64,000 nucleotides of DNA from Sphingorhabdus rigui. Its GTDB lineage: Bacteria; Pseudomonadota; Alphaproteobacteria; Sphingomonadales; Sphingomonadaceae. Positions 1 to 8,151 of this stretch are shown here, piece after piece. Positions within the stretch are counted from its first letter, which is position 1. Every line of letters begins with the position of its first letter. The DNA lies in assembly GCF_014196595.1 (NCBI RefSeq), contig NZ_JACIEA010000001.1, positions 310,748 through 374,747 on the forward strand, written 5' to 3'. A program made the position numbers and the translations under genes. The notes below the pieces were generated by a model. The model had not been told where the DNA came from. It saw only the letters and a program-made list of their open reading frames with translations, and made no database searches.

Positions 1-120
1 ACGGGGCAGGGCGTTGATCTTGTGCTCGACCGGATCTTGGAAGCGCTGCCCGCCAAAAGCGGGATTGAAGGCGCAAAGGCCGATGGCATCACCGAGGACG
101 GGACATGGTCGCCGATCTAA
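1..120 (+). CDS. obg: Obg family GTPase, C-terminal end (5' part outside window)
   Basis: Only the last 39 codons are in the window, read in frame 1 to the TAA at 118-120. The visible peptide ends the G domain (TGQGVDLVLDRILEAL, the final helix after the G5 region) and finishes with a short polar tail ending in WSPI, as many sphingomonad Obg/CgtA proteins do. Obg is a ribosome-associated GTPase acting in large-subunit maturation and stringent control. The next gene, proB, starts inside this one (16-bp overlap); obg followed by proB is a common order in alphaproteobacteria, which supports the call. With so little sequence the assignment leans partly on that context. Confidence 0.75.
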   Translation, partial: TGQGVDLVLDRILEALPAKSGIEGAKADGITEDGTWSPI

Positions 121-1235
121 ACGCCGCATTTCTGCCGACATCTTGCCCGCTGTTGGTGGTCAAGGTCGGATCGTCGCTGCTGGTGCAGCCCGACGGGAAT
201 GTGCGGCGGCAATGGTTGGAAACGCTCGTTGCGGATATCAGCGCGCGGCACAAGGCCGGGCAGCGGATCGTTATCGTCACCTCCGGCGCGATTGCATTGG
301 GTGCGCGCCGTCTGGGTTTTGAAAAAGGCGGCCGCAGCAGCCTCGCCGATGCGCAGGCTGCGGCATCCGTTGGGCAAATTGTGCTGTCGGGCATCTGGGC
401 CGAGTTATTGGACGCGCAGTCGCTTGCTGCGGCGCAAATGCTCGTGACGCTGGATGATCTGGAGGATCGCCGCCGCTATTTGAACATTGCCGCCACGCTG
501 GATCGCCTTTTGGGTGCAGGGGCCGTTCCCGTCATCAATGAAAATGACAGCGTTGCGACCGAAGAAATCCGCTTTGGCGACAATGACCGGCTCGCCGCAC
601 GCGTGGCGCAGGCGGCTGGCGCGAGTGGGGTGATTTTACTGTCGGATGTCGATGGCCTGTTCGACCGCGCGCCACATTTACCGGGTGCGACGTTGTTGCC
701 GACAATCGAAAAAATTGACGGCCATGTGCGCATCATGGTGGCGGAGGGTTCATCCTCTGGCATGGGGTCGGGCGGTATGGCGTCCAAATTGGATGCCGCC
801 GATATTGCGACACGCGCTGGCATCGGTTTGGTCATCGCCTCCGGACTTCGCGATCACCCGCTTGCCGCGCTTGAAGCGGGTGGGCCTTCCACCTTTTTTG
901 CACCGCGTGACGGTGGTTCTGCACGCAAAAGCTGGTTGGGCGGGCGCCTGACCGTCAAGGGGCGCATCCGCGTCGATGCTGGCGCAATTCAGGCGCTCAT
1001 GTCGGGCAGCAGCTTGTTGCCTGCAGGCGCCTTGTCGGTGGAGGGTGAGTTTAAACGCGGCGACGTTATCGACATCAGCGATGACGATGGCATTGCAGTC
1101 GCGCGCGGCCTTTCCGAATATGATGCCGTCGATGCCGCCCGCATTTGCGGCCATCGCTCGAGCGAATTGGCCGATATCTTGGGCACCGTGCCCCGCTCCG
1201 TCCTTGTGCACCGCGATCAGCTGGTCCTTTTGTGA
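105..1235 (+). CDS. proB: Glutamate 5-kinase
   Basis: 376 residues, the usual length of a full ProB. It phosphorylates L-glutamate to gamma-glutamyl phosphate, the first step of proline synthesis in the cytosol. The N-terminal amino-acid-kinase domain begins with the phosphate-binding KVGSSLLV (residues 20-27), has the substrate-site NENDSV near 145 and an LLSDVDGLF strand. A C-terminal PUA domain follows from about residue 275. The ATG at 105 lies inside the end of obg, so translation is probably coupled. The stop overlaps the GTG start of the next gene (GTGA at 1232-1235). No proA is seen nearby. Confidence 0.95.
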   Translation: MVADLNAAFLPTSCPLLVVKVGSSLLVQPDGNVRRQWLETLVADISARHKAGQRIVIVTSGAIALGARRLGFEKGGRSSLADAQAAASVGQIVLSGIWAELLDAQSLAAAQMLVTLDDLEDRRRYLNIAATLDRLLGAGAVPVINENDSVATEEIRFGDNDRLAARVAQAAGASGVILLSDVDGLFDRAPHLPGATLLPTIEKIDGHVRIMVAEGSSSGMGSGGMASKLDAADIATRAGIGLVIASGLRDHPLAALEAGGPSTFFAPRDGGSARKSWLGGRLTVKGRIRVDAGAIQALMSGSSLLPAGALSVEGEFKRGDVIDISDDDGIAVARGLSEYDAVDAARICGHRSSELADILGTVPRSVLVHRDQLVLL

Positions 1236-2140
1236 AAACAGTCGCGCTAACCGGAGCGACGGGTTTTGTCGGACGGATCACGCTGGATCGGTTGATTGCC
1301 GCTGGTTGGCATGTCCGCGCGCTGACGCGGCGGGATCAGCACAAAAAAGCCGGCGTGAGTTGGGTTCATGGCAGCCTAAATGATACGGCAAGCCTCAGCG
1401 AATTGTGCACCGGCGCCGATGCTGTCTTGCATGTCGCAGGCGTCGTCAACGCGCCTGATGCTGCGGGTTTCGAAAGCGGCAATGTTACCGGCACAGCCCA
1501 TATCCTCGCCGCTGCCCAATTGGCTGGTATCAGCCGTTTTGTATGCGTCTCCTCGCTTGCTGCGCGCCATCCGGAGCTTTCGATGTACGGCGCGAGCAAG
1601 GCCACAGCCGAAGCGCTTGTGCGCACATCATCGCTCGACTGGACCGTCATTCGTCCGCCCGGTGTGTACGGCCCCGGCGACACCGAAATGTTCGATATGT
1701 TCCGTATCGCCGCCAAAGGATGGGCCTTGCTACCGCCGCGGGGAAAGGTGTCGGTCATTCATGTCGATGATCTGGCCCGCTTGCTGGTGATTTTGCTGTC
1801 GGCGGATAATGTGTCGAAATGCGTGTTTGAGGCAGATGACGGAACCGCAGGCGGGTGGAGCCACGCCGGTTTTGCCAAGGCCATCGGTGCGGCGGTTGGG
1901 CGCGATGTCATAACGGTGCATGCGCCTGCATTCCTGCTGAAAATGGCCGGATGGGCCGACCGTGCGGTGCGCGGTGCAAAGGCGAAACTGACGCCCGATC
2001 GCGCCAATTATCTGGCGCATCCCGACTGGACAATCAATCGCGATGCTGCGCCAGAACCCCAGCTTTGGCAGCCGGAAATAGCAACACCCAAGGGATTGAA
2101 AGACACCGCAAGCTGGTATCGCGCACAAGGGTGGATGTAG
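1232..2140 (+). CDS. cerR: NAD(P)-dependent epimerase/dehydratase-type reductase, likely ceramide reductase CerR
   Basis: 302 residues if read from the GTG at 1232, which overlaps the proB stop as GTGA; a longer reading from 1145 would lie inside proB. It is an extended short-chain dehydrogenase: glycine-rich TGATGFVG at residues 7-14, catalytic Tyr119 and Lys123 in YGASK, then an RPPGVYGPGD substrate loop. In Caulobacter an enzyme of this family beside spt and acp (CC_1164/CCNA_01222) is required for ceramide synthesis and reduces the 3-keto group of the sphingoid intermediate. Position immediately before an ACP and serine palmitoyltransferase makes the same role likely here. The specific function is inferred from family plus context; other extended SDR activities cannot be excluded from sequence. 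Confidence 0.75.
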   Translation: MKTVALTGATGFVGRITLDRLIAAGWHVRALTRRDQHKKAGVSWVHGSLNDTASLSELCTGADAVLHVAGVVNAPDAAGFESGNVTGTAHILAAAQLAGISRFVCVSSLAARHPELSMYGASKATAEALVRTSSLDWTVIRPPGVYGPGDTEMFDMFRIAAKGWALLPPRGKVSVIHVDDLARLLVILLSADNVSKCVFEADDGTAGGWSHAGFAKAIGAAVGRDVITVHAPAFLLKMAGWADRAVRGAKAKLTPDRANYLAHPDWTINRDAAPEPQLWQPEIATPKGLKDTASWYRAQGWM

Positions 2141-2230
2141 GCGCATGGCTTTGCCCTCATACCGCCTTATTCGCTTGCCATAGCGCGCCCATATGGCGCA
2201 TTGCCCGTCCCATAATTTGAGGATTTACGT

Positions 2231-2476
2231 ATGACTGACCGCAGTGAAATGTTTGATCGCCTAAAGGGCCTGATTGAGCCTTTTAACAAAAAAGGTGTCG
2301 AGGTTGGTGAGACCACCACTTTTGCAGGTGATTTGGAATGGGACAGCCTGACCGTCATGGATTTTGTCGCTGAAGTCGAAGACAGCTTTGACATCATCAT
2401 CAGCATGAATTTACAGGCTGAAATCGAAAATGTCGGCCAACTGGTCGATGCGGTTACCAAGCTGACCGCAGCCTAA
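2231..2476 (+). CDS. Acyl carrier protein dedicated to sphingolipid synthesis
   Basis: 81 residues, acidic, with the phosphopantetheine attachment motif DSL at residues 38-40 (Ser39). It carries the fatty acyl thioester on 4'-phosphopantetheine. The stop lies 35 bp before the start of spt, and in sphingomonads and Caulobacter a specialised ACP sits exactly here and supplies acyl chains to serine palmitoyltransferase. The sequence around the serine (LEWDSLTVMDF) differs from the DSLDTVEL of fatty-acid-synthesis AcpP, which agrees with a specialised paralogue. The 90-bp gap upstream may hold a promoter, but I cannot pick one. Confidence 0.9.
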   Translation: MTDRSEMFDRLKGLIEPFNKKGVEVGETTTFAGDLEWDSLTVMDFVAEVEDSFDIIISMNLQAEIENVGQLVDAVTKLTAA

Positions 2477-2511
2477 TTCAAACGGACGCCTGATTTTAAC
2501 GGAAGACGTGC

Positions 2512-3711
2512 ATGACTGACTTATTCTCCAAATTTGATGCCCTGATTGCGCAACGTGAAGGCTTGCTCGCCACGGGCGTAAAAGACCCGTTCAGCCTTGT
2601 GATGGAAGAGGTGAAATCGCCGACCGTTGCCGTCGTGAATGGCAAGGAAACCATCTTGCTTGGCACCTATAATTATATGGGCATGACCTTTGACGATGAT
2701 GTCATCGCCGCGGGCAAGCAGGCGTTGGACGAATTTGGCGCAGGCACGACCGGCAGCCGCGTTTTGAACGGCACATTTCAGGGCCACAAGGAATGCGAAG
2801 ACGCGTTGAAAGAATTCTACGGAATGGACCATGCGATGGTCTTTTCCACGGGCTATCAGGCGAACCTGGGCATCATCAGCACGATTGCGGGCAAGGGCGA
2901 TTATATCATTCTGGATATCGATAGCCATGCGTCGATCTATGACGGCTGCAAAATGGGCGATGCCGAAATCGTCGCCTTCCGCCATAATGACGTCGAAGCG
3001 CTAGAAAAACGGTTGAAGCGCCTGCCCGCCGATGCGGGCAAGCTTGTCGTGCTTGAAGGTGTCTATTCGATGCTGGGCGATGTTGCGCCGCTCAAGGAAA
3101 TGATCCGCGTTTCGAAAGAAGCAGGCGCGATGATCCTTGTCGACGAAGCGCATTCGATGGGCTTTATCGGCGAGAATGGCCGCGGCGTGGCCGAAGAGCA
3201 GGGCGTGTTGGACGATGTCGATTTCGTCATCGGCACCTTCTCCAAATCGGTCGGCACAGTCGGCGGCTTCTGCGTGTCCAACCATCCCAAATTTGAAATC
3301 ATGCGGCTTGTCTGCCGCCCTTATGTGTTCACGGCGTCATTGCCGCCAGCGGTCGTCGCATGTTCGGCGGCGAGCATTCGCAAGTTGATGCACAATGGCA
3401 ACAAGCGTGCGCATTTGTGGGAAAACTCCAGAAATCTGCACCAGGGCCTACGCGATCTGGGTTTCAAACTCGGCACGCCTGATGCGCAAAGCGCCATCAT
3501 CGCGGTGATCATGCCCGATTTGGAAAAAGGCGCGATGATGTGGGCTGCGCTTCTTGAGAATGGCCTATATGTAAACCTCGCCCGTCCGCCTGCGACACCC
3601 GCCGGGATGACATTGCTGCGCTGTTCCCTGTGTGCCGAACATAGCAGCGAACAGGTTGCCGATATCCTCAGCCGCTTCGAACGCGCGGGCAAGGCCGTCG
3701 GGATCATTTGA
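2512..3711 (+). CDS. spt: Serine palmitoyltransferase
   Basis: 399 residues, close to the soluble homodimeric Sphingomonas paucimobilis enzyme. It condenses L-serine with palmitoyl-thioester to 3-ketodihydrosphingosine, using PLP, the committed step of sphingolipid synthesis. Visible landmarks are the PLP-stacking histidine in DSHASIYDG (His139), the DEAHSMGF strand, and the Schiff-base lysine in GTFSKSVGTVGG (Lys245). The substrate-binding NYMGMTF region and the C-terminal RPPATPAG loop are also as in sphingomonad SPT rather than in KBL or AONS relatives. The N-terminus is shorter than in S. paucimobilis. It is probably co-transcribed with the ACP upstream; the next gene follows after 9 bp. 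Confidence 0.95.
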   Translation: MTDLFSKFDALIAQREGLLATGVKDPFSLVMEEVKSPTVAVVNGKETILLGTYNYMGMTFDDDVIAAGKQALDEFGAGTTGSRVLNGTFQGHKECEDALKEFYGMDHAMVFSTGYQANLGIISTIAGKGDYIILDIDSHASIYDGCKMGDAEIVAFRHNDVEALEKRLKRLPADAGKLVVLEGVYSMLGDVAPLKEMIRVSKEAGAMILVDEAHSMGFIGENGRGVAEEQGVLDDVDFVIGTFSKSVGTVGGFCVSNHPKFEIMRLVCRPYVFTASLPPAVVACSAASIRKLMHNGNKRAHLWENSRNLHQGLRDLGFKLGTPDAQSAIIAVIMPDLEKGAMMWAALLENGLYVNLARPPATPAGMTLLRCSLCAEHSSEQVADILSRFERAGKAVGII

Positions 3712-3720
3712 CGCCACCCC

Positions 3721-4371
3721 ATGAACAGGCTTGACCGCAACGCACGCTTATTGGCGACTGGCTTTGCGGCAATGGCCGGCATGGTGGATGCCATCGGATT
3801 TATGGCGAGCGGCGGGTTTTTCCTGTCGTTCATGAGCGGTAACTCGACGCGCCTTAGCGTCGGGATCGTTGAAAGCGCGCCTTATATCGGCTTGGTTGCA
3901 GCGCTGCTGGCTAGCTTTGTCGGCGGCGTTGTCGCCGGGTCGCTGGTTGGCCGCCAAACGACATTTGGCCCGCATCATCGGCAGGCGATTATCCTGACCG
4001 GCATTTCACTTTTGCTGTTCGCCGCGCCTTTTGTGGCTGACGCCGGATTTTTGCCACTCGCTTTGTGCTTTGCGGCCTTTTGCATGGGGATGGAAAATAC
4101 GCTGTTTGAACGCGAAGGATCGGTGTCGTTCGGCTTGACCTATATGACCGGTGCGCTCGTCAAGATCGGGCAAGGCCTTGCGACGTTGATCAGCGGTGGC
4201 GCGCGTCTGGAGTGGGTGCCCTATTTGCTGCTTTGGCTGGGTTTGGCCAGCGGCGCGATGATTGGTGCGCTGATGTTTGGCGCGTTCGGGCTTAAAAGCC
4301 TGTGGCTGCCCGCCGCATATGCAGGGGTTTTTGCTCTGGCGCTTTTCGTTCCGCGCAAAAATACGTTCTAA
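3721..4371 (+). CDS. DUF1275 (YoaK-type) membrane protein in sphingolipid locus
   Basis: 216 residues, six predicted hydrophobic segments and few charged loops. The N-terminal half shows GMVDAIGFMASGG and FLSFMSGNSTRL, the conserved start of DUF1275/YoaK integral inner-membrane proteins. No biochemical role is established for the family. It begins 9 bp after spt, so it is very likely in the same transcript. The 4-bp overlap of its end with the oppositely oriented next gene (4368-4371) marks the end of this operon. A part in lipid handling is inferred only from the neighbours. Confidence 0.8.
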   Translation: MNRLDRNARLLATGFAAMAGMVDAIGFMASGGFFLSFMSGNSTRLSVGIVESAPYIGLVAALLASFVGGVVAGSLVGRQTTFGPHHRQAIILTGISLLLFAAPFVADAGFLPLALCFAAFCMGMENTLFEREGSVSFGLTYMTGALVKIGQGLATLISGGARLEWVPYLLLWLGLASGAMIGALMFGAFGLKSLWLPAAYAGVFALALFVPRKNTF

Positions 4372-5291
4372 CGCACGGCGCCTTTTGCCAAAAGCTTGGG
4401 CACCAGAAACAATGCCGCGATTAACGGCCATTTGCGCTGCCACGGACGCACTATGATGTGCGTGCCGGCGTGGCGGTTTATTTTCCACGCCAGATAATCA
4501 ATGCCACCCGCATAAGTGAACGCCGCCTTTGCCAGCCGCGCAACGGTCAGCAATTTTCCGCGTCGACGTAAGGCGGGCCAGCGGCGTTTTTCTTGAACGA
4601 TATGGCCATCGGGGTCAGGCATGATCACTATTTTGTCGCCGCGCACTTCATGTGCGATCGTTATGTGCTGCAATGCCGCCCGGCCAAAGCGGACATAGCG
4701 ATCGGGGTCGAATGAAATCACCGAAGATGGCCGGTCCTTGCGTTCCGCACGCAGCTCCGCGCCATAGGTCATCTGGAATCCCGACTGCCAAAGGTCGAGC
4801 ACATTGGCTTCGCGCTCGGCAAATGCCAGTGCTGCATTCAGCAAGGTCGGGGCGGCACCGGATATCGCGAGAACCGCAGACTGCCGTGCATCTTCATCAG
4901 CGCACCAGACAAGCCGCGATGGCTGGGCAAAGCGCGCCCAGACCGACACCGCAGACGCCGCCGGGCGGTTGAGGTGGTGAAAATCCGCTTCGCTTAAAAT
5001 AGCCACCTTGGCGACCAGATCGCCATGTTGAAACGGAAATACATTGGGTGGCAGGCGGCGGTTCCATGTGGCAAGCCAACCGCGTCCATAAGCGGATTGG
5101 TAATCGGACACGATGAGGTAGAAATCCAACATCTCGCCCTCAAGCTGTTCCGACCGCAGGCACGATCCGTAGAACAGAACGGCGCGCGCTGCCGTGCCGT
5201 ATTGTGCGGCGATATGCGCAGCGAAGTCGCTTGCGCCCTGTTGCGCGGGTACGGCCAATTCCTCGGCCACAAGCTGGGTCAGCGAAAGCAT
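4368..5291 (-). CDS. Nucleotidyltransferase-fold protein, Tam41-like, in sphingolipid locus
   Basis: 307 residues. Residues 38-61 read VLFYGSCLRSEQ then MLDFYLIV, a Gly-Ser (42-43) followed 12 residues later by an acidic residue (Asp56) at the start of a beta strand. That is the core signature of polymerase-beta-type nucleotidyltransferases. The spacing and the following YGRGWLATWNRRLPPNVF stretch recall Tam41/MMP37, which makes CDP-diacylglycerol from phosphatidate and CTP. The classical second acidic residue of the DxD pair is a tyrosine here. The C-terminus has a basic, hydrophobic segment (about 255-300) that could touch the membrane. It is the last gene of a leftward operon after a lipid kinase (32-bp gap). 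A role in activating a phosphorylated ceramide is my inference. Confidence 0.6.
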   Translation of the reverse strand: MLSLTQLVAEELAVPAQQGASDFAAHIAAQYGTAARAVLFYGSCLRSEQLEGEMLDFYLIVSDYQSAYGRGWLATWNRRLPPNVFPFQHGDLVAKVAILSEADFHHLNRPAASAVSVWARFAQPSRLVWCADEDARQSAVLAISGAAPTLLNAALAFAEREANVLDLWQSGFQMTYGAELRAERKDRPSSVISFDPDRYVRFGRAALQHITIAHEVRGDKIVIMPDPDGHIVQEKRRWPALRRRGKLLTVARLAKAAFTYAGGIDYLAWKINRHAGTHIIVRPWQRKWPLIAALFLVPKLLAKGAVR

Positions 5292-5323
5292 ATATGCGCC
5301 TTAGCCGTTTCCGTTGCCGCTTG

Positions 5324-6295
5324 TTAAGCAGCGAGTTTCAGGAAAGGGACGGGCGGGGTTGACCGAAGCACGATCGGACTACCGCGATACGCCTCGAACA
5401 CTTCGCCATCCAAGACGACGCTGCTGCGTTCGCTATCGATGCGGATGACATCGCCTTGCTGGAAATGGACGCCGCTTGTGGGCGTATGGCCCAATTTGCC
5501 GCGCAGTGATGCCGCGATCATTTTCAGCATCGCCCATGGCGTTTGGTCGACGGCCATAAACTTCATCAAACCACGCTGTTTGGTTTTTCCGGCCTGTCCG
5601 CCAAGCAACAGCTTTTCCAGCGTGGTGACGATCAGAATCGAAAATGTGCCCTGCAATTCGCCGTTGCGGATAAACGATATGCTGACGGGCTTTGATCGTT
5701 CCGGCAGGAAACTTGCCTTCACGCGGACAAAGGCTGAAAACATAACGGCGATGAACGTCAGGAAATGGCTTAAGCCATTGGGCAATCCCAACGGATAGAT
5801 TTTGTGGCGGCAATATAGGATCGTTTCGGCAAGGCCTGCGCCGCCCAAGAACATGCCAAGAACCGGACGCGCGCCTTCGCTGCCATCGCTTAACGCAATC
5901 AGTTCGCGGACAACAATATGTTCGGAAAGATCGCCCTTTGCGACGTCGATAATACGCGCCAGCGCCTCCAACGGGTCACCTTCAGCACCCAAATCGAGCG
6001 CAATCAGGTTGGTCTTGCCATTGGGCAGCACCGCGACGGGCGGCGGCGACCCTTCAAAATGTCCACCATGGTATAGTTCGGTCAAAGCGGACTGCACGGT
6101 GCCATCGCCGCCATTGATGACGAGCACCTTTGGCTTCACGCGGGCAATCATTTCCAGCGCTTTGGCGATCTGCCCAATTTCTTCGACTTCGTAATGGAAT
6201 ATATCAGGATTTTTCGCGCAATAGTTTCGAACCGCCGGCAACAACGACCTGTTGCCGGTTGAATTGGGGTTCGAAAGGAGCGCGACTAAAGCCAA
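5324..6295 (-). CDS. Diacylglycerol-kinase-family lipid kinase, probable ceramide kinase
   Basis: 323 residues with the full DAGK catalytic domain: SNPNSTGN at 8-15, nucleotide-binding NGGDGT at 61-66, LPNGKTN at 90-96, and a C-terminal DGEVF strand near 300. The family transfers the ATP gamma-phosphate to diacylglycerol, sphingosine or ceramide. In Caulobacter a kinase of this superfamily encoded beside spt phosphorylates ceramide on the way to ceramide phosphoglycerate. The location inside a sphingolipid locus points to the same substrate here, although diacylglycerol cannot be excluded. It follows a DUF2141 gene by 10 bp and precedes a nucleotidyltransferase-like gene, all leftward, so the three form an operon. 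Confidence 0.8.
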   Translation of the reverse strand: MALVALLSNPNSTGNRSLLPAVRNYCAKNPDIFHYEVEEIGQIAKALEMIARVKPKVLVINGGDGTVQSALTELYHGGHFEGSPPPVAVLPNGKTNLIALDLGAEGDPLEALARIIDVAKGDLSEHIVVRELIALSDGSEGARPVLGMFLGGAGLAETILYCRHKIYPLGLPNGLSHFLTFIAVMFSAFVRVKASFLPERSKPVSISFIRNGELQGTFSILIVTTLEKLLLGGQAGKTKQRGLMKFMAVDQTPWAMLKMIAASLRGKLGHTPTSGVHFQQGDVIRIDSERSSVVLDGEVFEAYRGSPIVLRSTPPVPFLKLAA

Positions 6296-6305
6296 ATCAT
6301 TACCT

Positions 6306-6782
6306 TCACATATATTTCAGGTTGATGGTGATCCGCGTGACGCCGGGGCCCGCGTCGAATGCGACTTTGCTGACCGACGGCTTGCCCAAATTCAATATGC
6401 TCACGCTGGGGTTGTTGGAAAAACCGCCGCCATCCTGCGTGAAGTCTGTTTTGCCATTTCCGTTTCGGTCATGGCGCACAGCGATGCCATATTTCCCTTC
6501 GGAAGGGACAGGCATGCAAAAGCTCATATTTCCTGCGCTCGCCCGGCTTTCGATGCGGTGCAGCCAGCGGCCTTTGGCCAGCCAAGATCCAGGCGTTGCT
6601 GCATAAGACTGCACGCGCACATTGCCTCTCGCTTCTTTCACGCCCTGCACGTTCACCAGCACAGCGGGGCCTTTGCCTGCGGCGCAGCGCGACAAATCAT
6701 TGCTTATTTCCTGGCCTGCAGCAGCGGTGCCCGATACGAGCGCCAATGCTGTGACAGATATAAGAACCAAATATGTATGCAT
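6306..6782 (-). CDS. DUF2141 secreted protein
   Basis: 158 residues. The first 22 are a clear signal peptide (hydrophobic core LVLISVTALALVSG ending TAAAG), so the product is periplasmic or exported. The mature part matches DUF2141 in layout: a beta-rich start, two cysteines (about 33 and 88), a GKYGIAVRHDRNGNGKTDF region resembling a Ca-binding-like turn, then a C-terminal strand. Function of the family is unknown. It is first in the leftward operon with the lipid kinase, and its start lies 127 bp from the divergent lptF start, so the gap should hold promoters for both. Confidence 0.75.
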   Translation of the reverse strand: MHTYLVLISVTALALVSGTAAAGQEISNDLSRCAAGKGPAVLVNVQGVKEARGNVRVQSYAATPGSWLAKGRWLHRIESRASAGNMSFCMPVPSEGKYGIAVRHDRNGNGKTDFTQDGGGFSNNPSVSILNLGKPSVSKVAFDAGPGVTRITINLKYM

Positions 6783-6909
6783 CTCAAAACTCCTGGAACA
6801 GCAAATCCAGTATCACTTCACAAGGATACCATCGATATATTGCCCCTGAACCTGTAAGCGTCTATCGGGTCAGTTTGCGGCCAAATTAGGGTGACAGGGC
6901 GACCATAAG

Positions 6910-8148
6910 TTGAAATTTCTTACTGCCACCGACCGATATATCTTCCGGCTTGTGATGTTGCCGTTGCTGGCGACGCTCGCAATCGCGGCATCATTGTTGC
7001 TGCTGGACAAGATGTTGACCTTGTTTGACTTCGTCGCCGCAGAGGGCGGACCAGTCAGCGTGGTTTGGCGCATGCTCGCCAATTTGATGCCGGAATATCT
7101 GTCGCTCGGAATCCCTATCGGGCTATTGCTCGGCATATTGCTGGCGTTCCGCAAGCTCGCGACATCGTCCGAACTCGACATTTTTCGGGCGGTGGGGATG
7201 AGTTACTTCCGGCTGCTGCGCGTACCATTCTTGCTGGCAATCGCGCTTGCCGCCGTCAACTTTGCCATTGTCGGATTTGTTCAGCCCAGCGCACGCTATC
7301 TATATGAAGAACTCCGGTTCGAGCTGCGTTCGGGCGCCTTTGGGGCAAAGGTCCGGGTCGGCGAATTCAATAATGTCGGCAAGAATTTGACCGTGCGCAT
7401 CGATGAAAGCCGGAACAATGGCAACGCCCTGTCTGGCATGTTTGTGTACGCGCAGGGCAATAAAGGACAGTCGATTGCCGTTACGGCGGAAAAGGGGCAG
7501 TTTTTGCGCACCGATGATCCGGACACAATATTGCTGCGATTGGAAAAGGGCACGCTGGTGCACGACGCGCCCAATTATAAATCACCCCGCGTACTTAGCT
7601 TTACCAGCCATGATGTCCCCATCCCGCTGCCGCAGATCGAAAGTTTTCGGTCGCGTGGCGGCAAAGACCGCGAATATCTGATTACCGAATTGGTACAGAT
7701 CGGAAATGATACGCAAAGGCCGCAGCTGGACCGCGACAGTGCATGGGCTAATTTCCATTTCCGCCTTGTTGAAGTGGCGATGATGCTCCTACTGCCATTG
7801 CTTGCATTGGCGCTGGCGATACCGCCGAAACGGTCGACATCCGCGCTTGGCGTCTTTTTATCGATCGTGATGGTCGTGACCTATCATAAGATAAACGAAT
7901 ATGCCGAAAGCGTCGGCGCAATGGGTATAGTTGACCCGGTTATCGCATTGTGGGCGCCATTTGTGCTGTTCGCCGCGTTGATCATCTGGATGTATCATGT
8001 GATCGCGCATGTGCCCGGCGGTCAGCCCATCGGCGCACTTGAAGTCTTCGCGACGAAGGCCGGTAAATGGTTCAAGAAACTGTTCCGCTGGGGCCGGAAA
8101 TCGCGGCTGGCCACCATTGGCATGTCTGTGCCGCAAGAGGGGTCATAA
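6910..8148 (+). CDS. lptF: LptF-type permease
   Basis: 412 residues, read from the TTG at 6910 because the next internal start would delete the first membrane helix. It has the LptF/LptG (YjgP/YjgQ) pattern: one or two N-terminal transmembrane segments (about 12-70), a helix near 100-130, a large periplasmic beta-jellyroll domain (about 135-270), then three C-terminal membrane segments. LptF and LptG pair with the ATPase LptB and draw lipopolysaccharide from the inner membrane. Sphingomonads make glycosphingolipids instead of LPS, so cargo here may be a sphingolipid (inference). lptG follows after 3 bp. An unusually long basic tail follows the last helix. Confidence 0.85.
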   Translation: MKFLTATDRYIFRLVMLPLLATLAIAASLLLLDKMLTLFDFVAAEGGPVSVVWRMLANLMPEYLSLGIPIGLLLGILLAFRKLATSSELDIFRAVGMSYFRLLRVPFLLAIALAAVNFAIVGFVQPSARYLYEELRFELRSGAFGAKVRVGEFNNVGKNLTVRIDESRNNGNALSGMFVYAQGNKGQSIAVTAEKGQFLRTDDPDTILLRLEKGTLVHDAPNYKSPRVLSFTSHDVPIPLPQIESFRSRGGKDREYLITELVQIGNDTQRPQLDRDSAWANFHFRLVEVAMMLLLPLLALALAIPPKRSTSALGVFLSIVMVVTYHKINEYAESVGAMGIVDPVIALWAPFVLFAALIIWMYHVIAHVPGGQPIGALEVFATKAGKWFKKLFRWGRKSRLATIGMSVPQEGS

Positions 8149-8151
8149 CCC

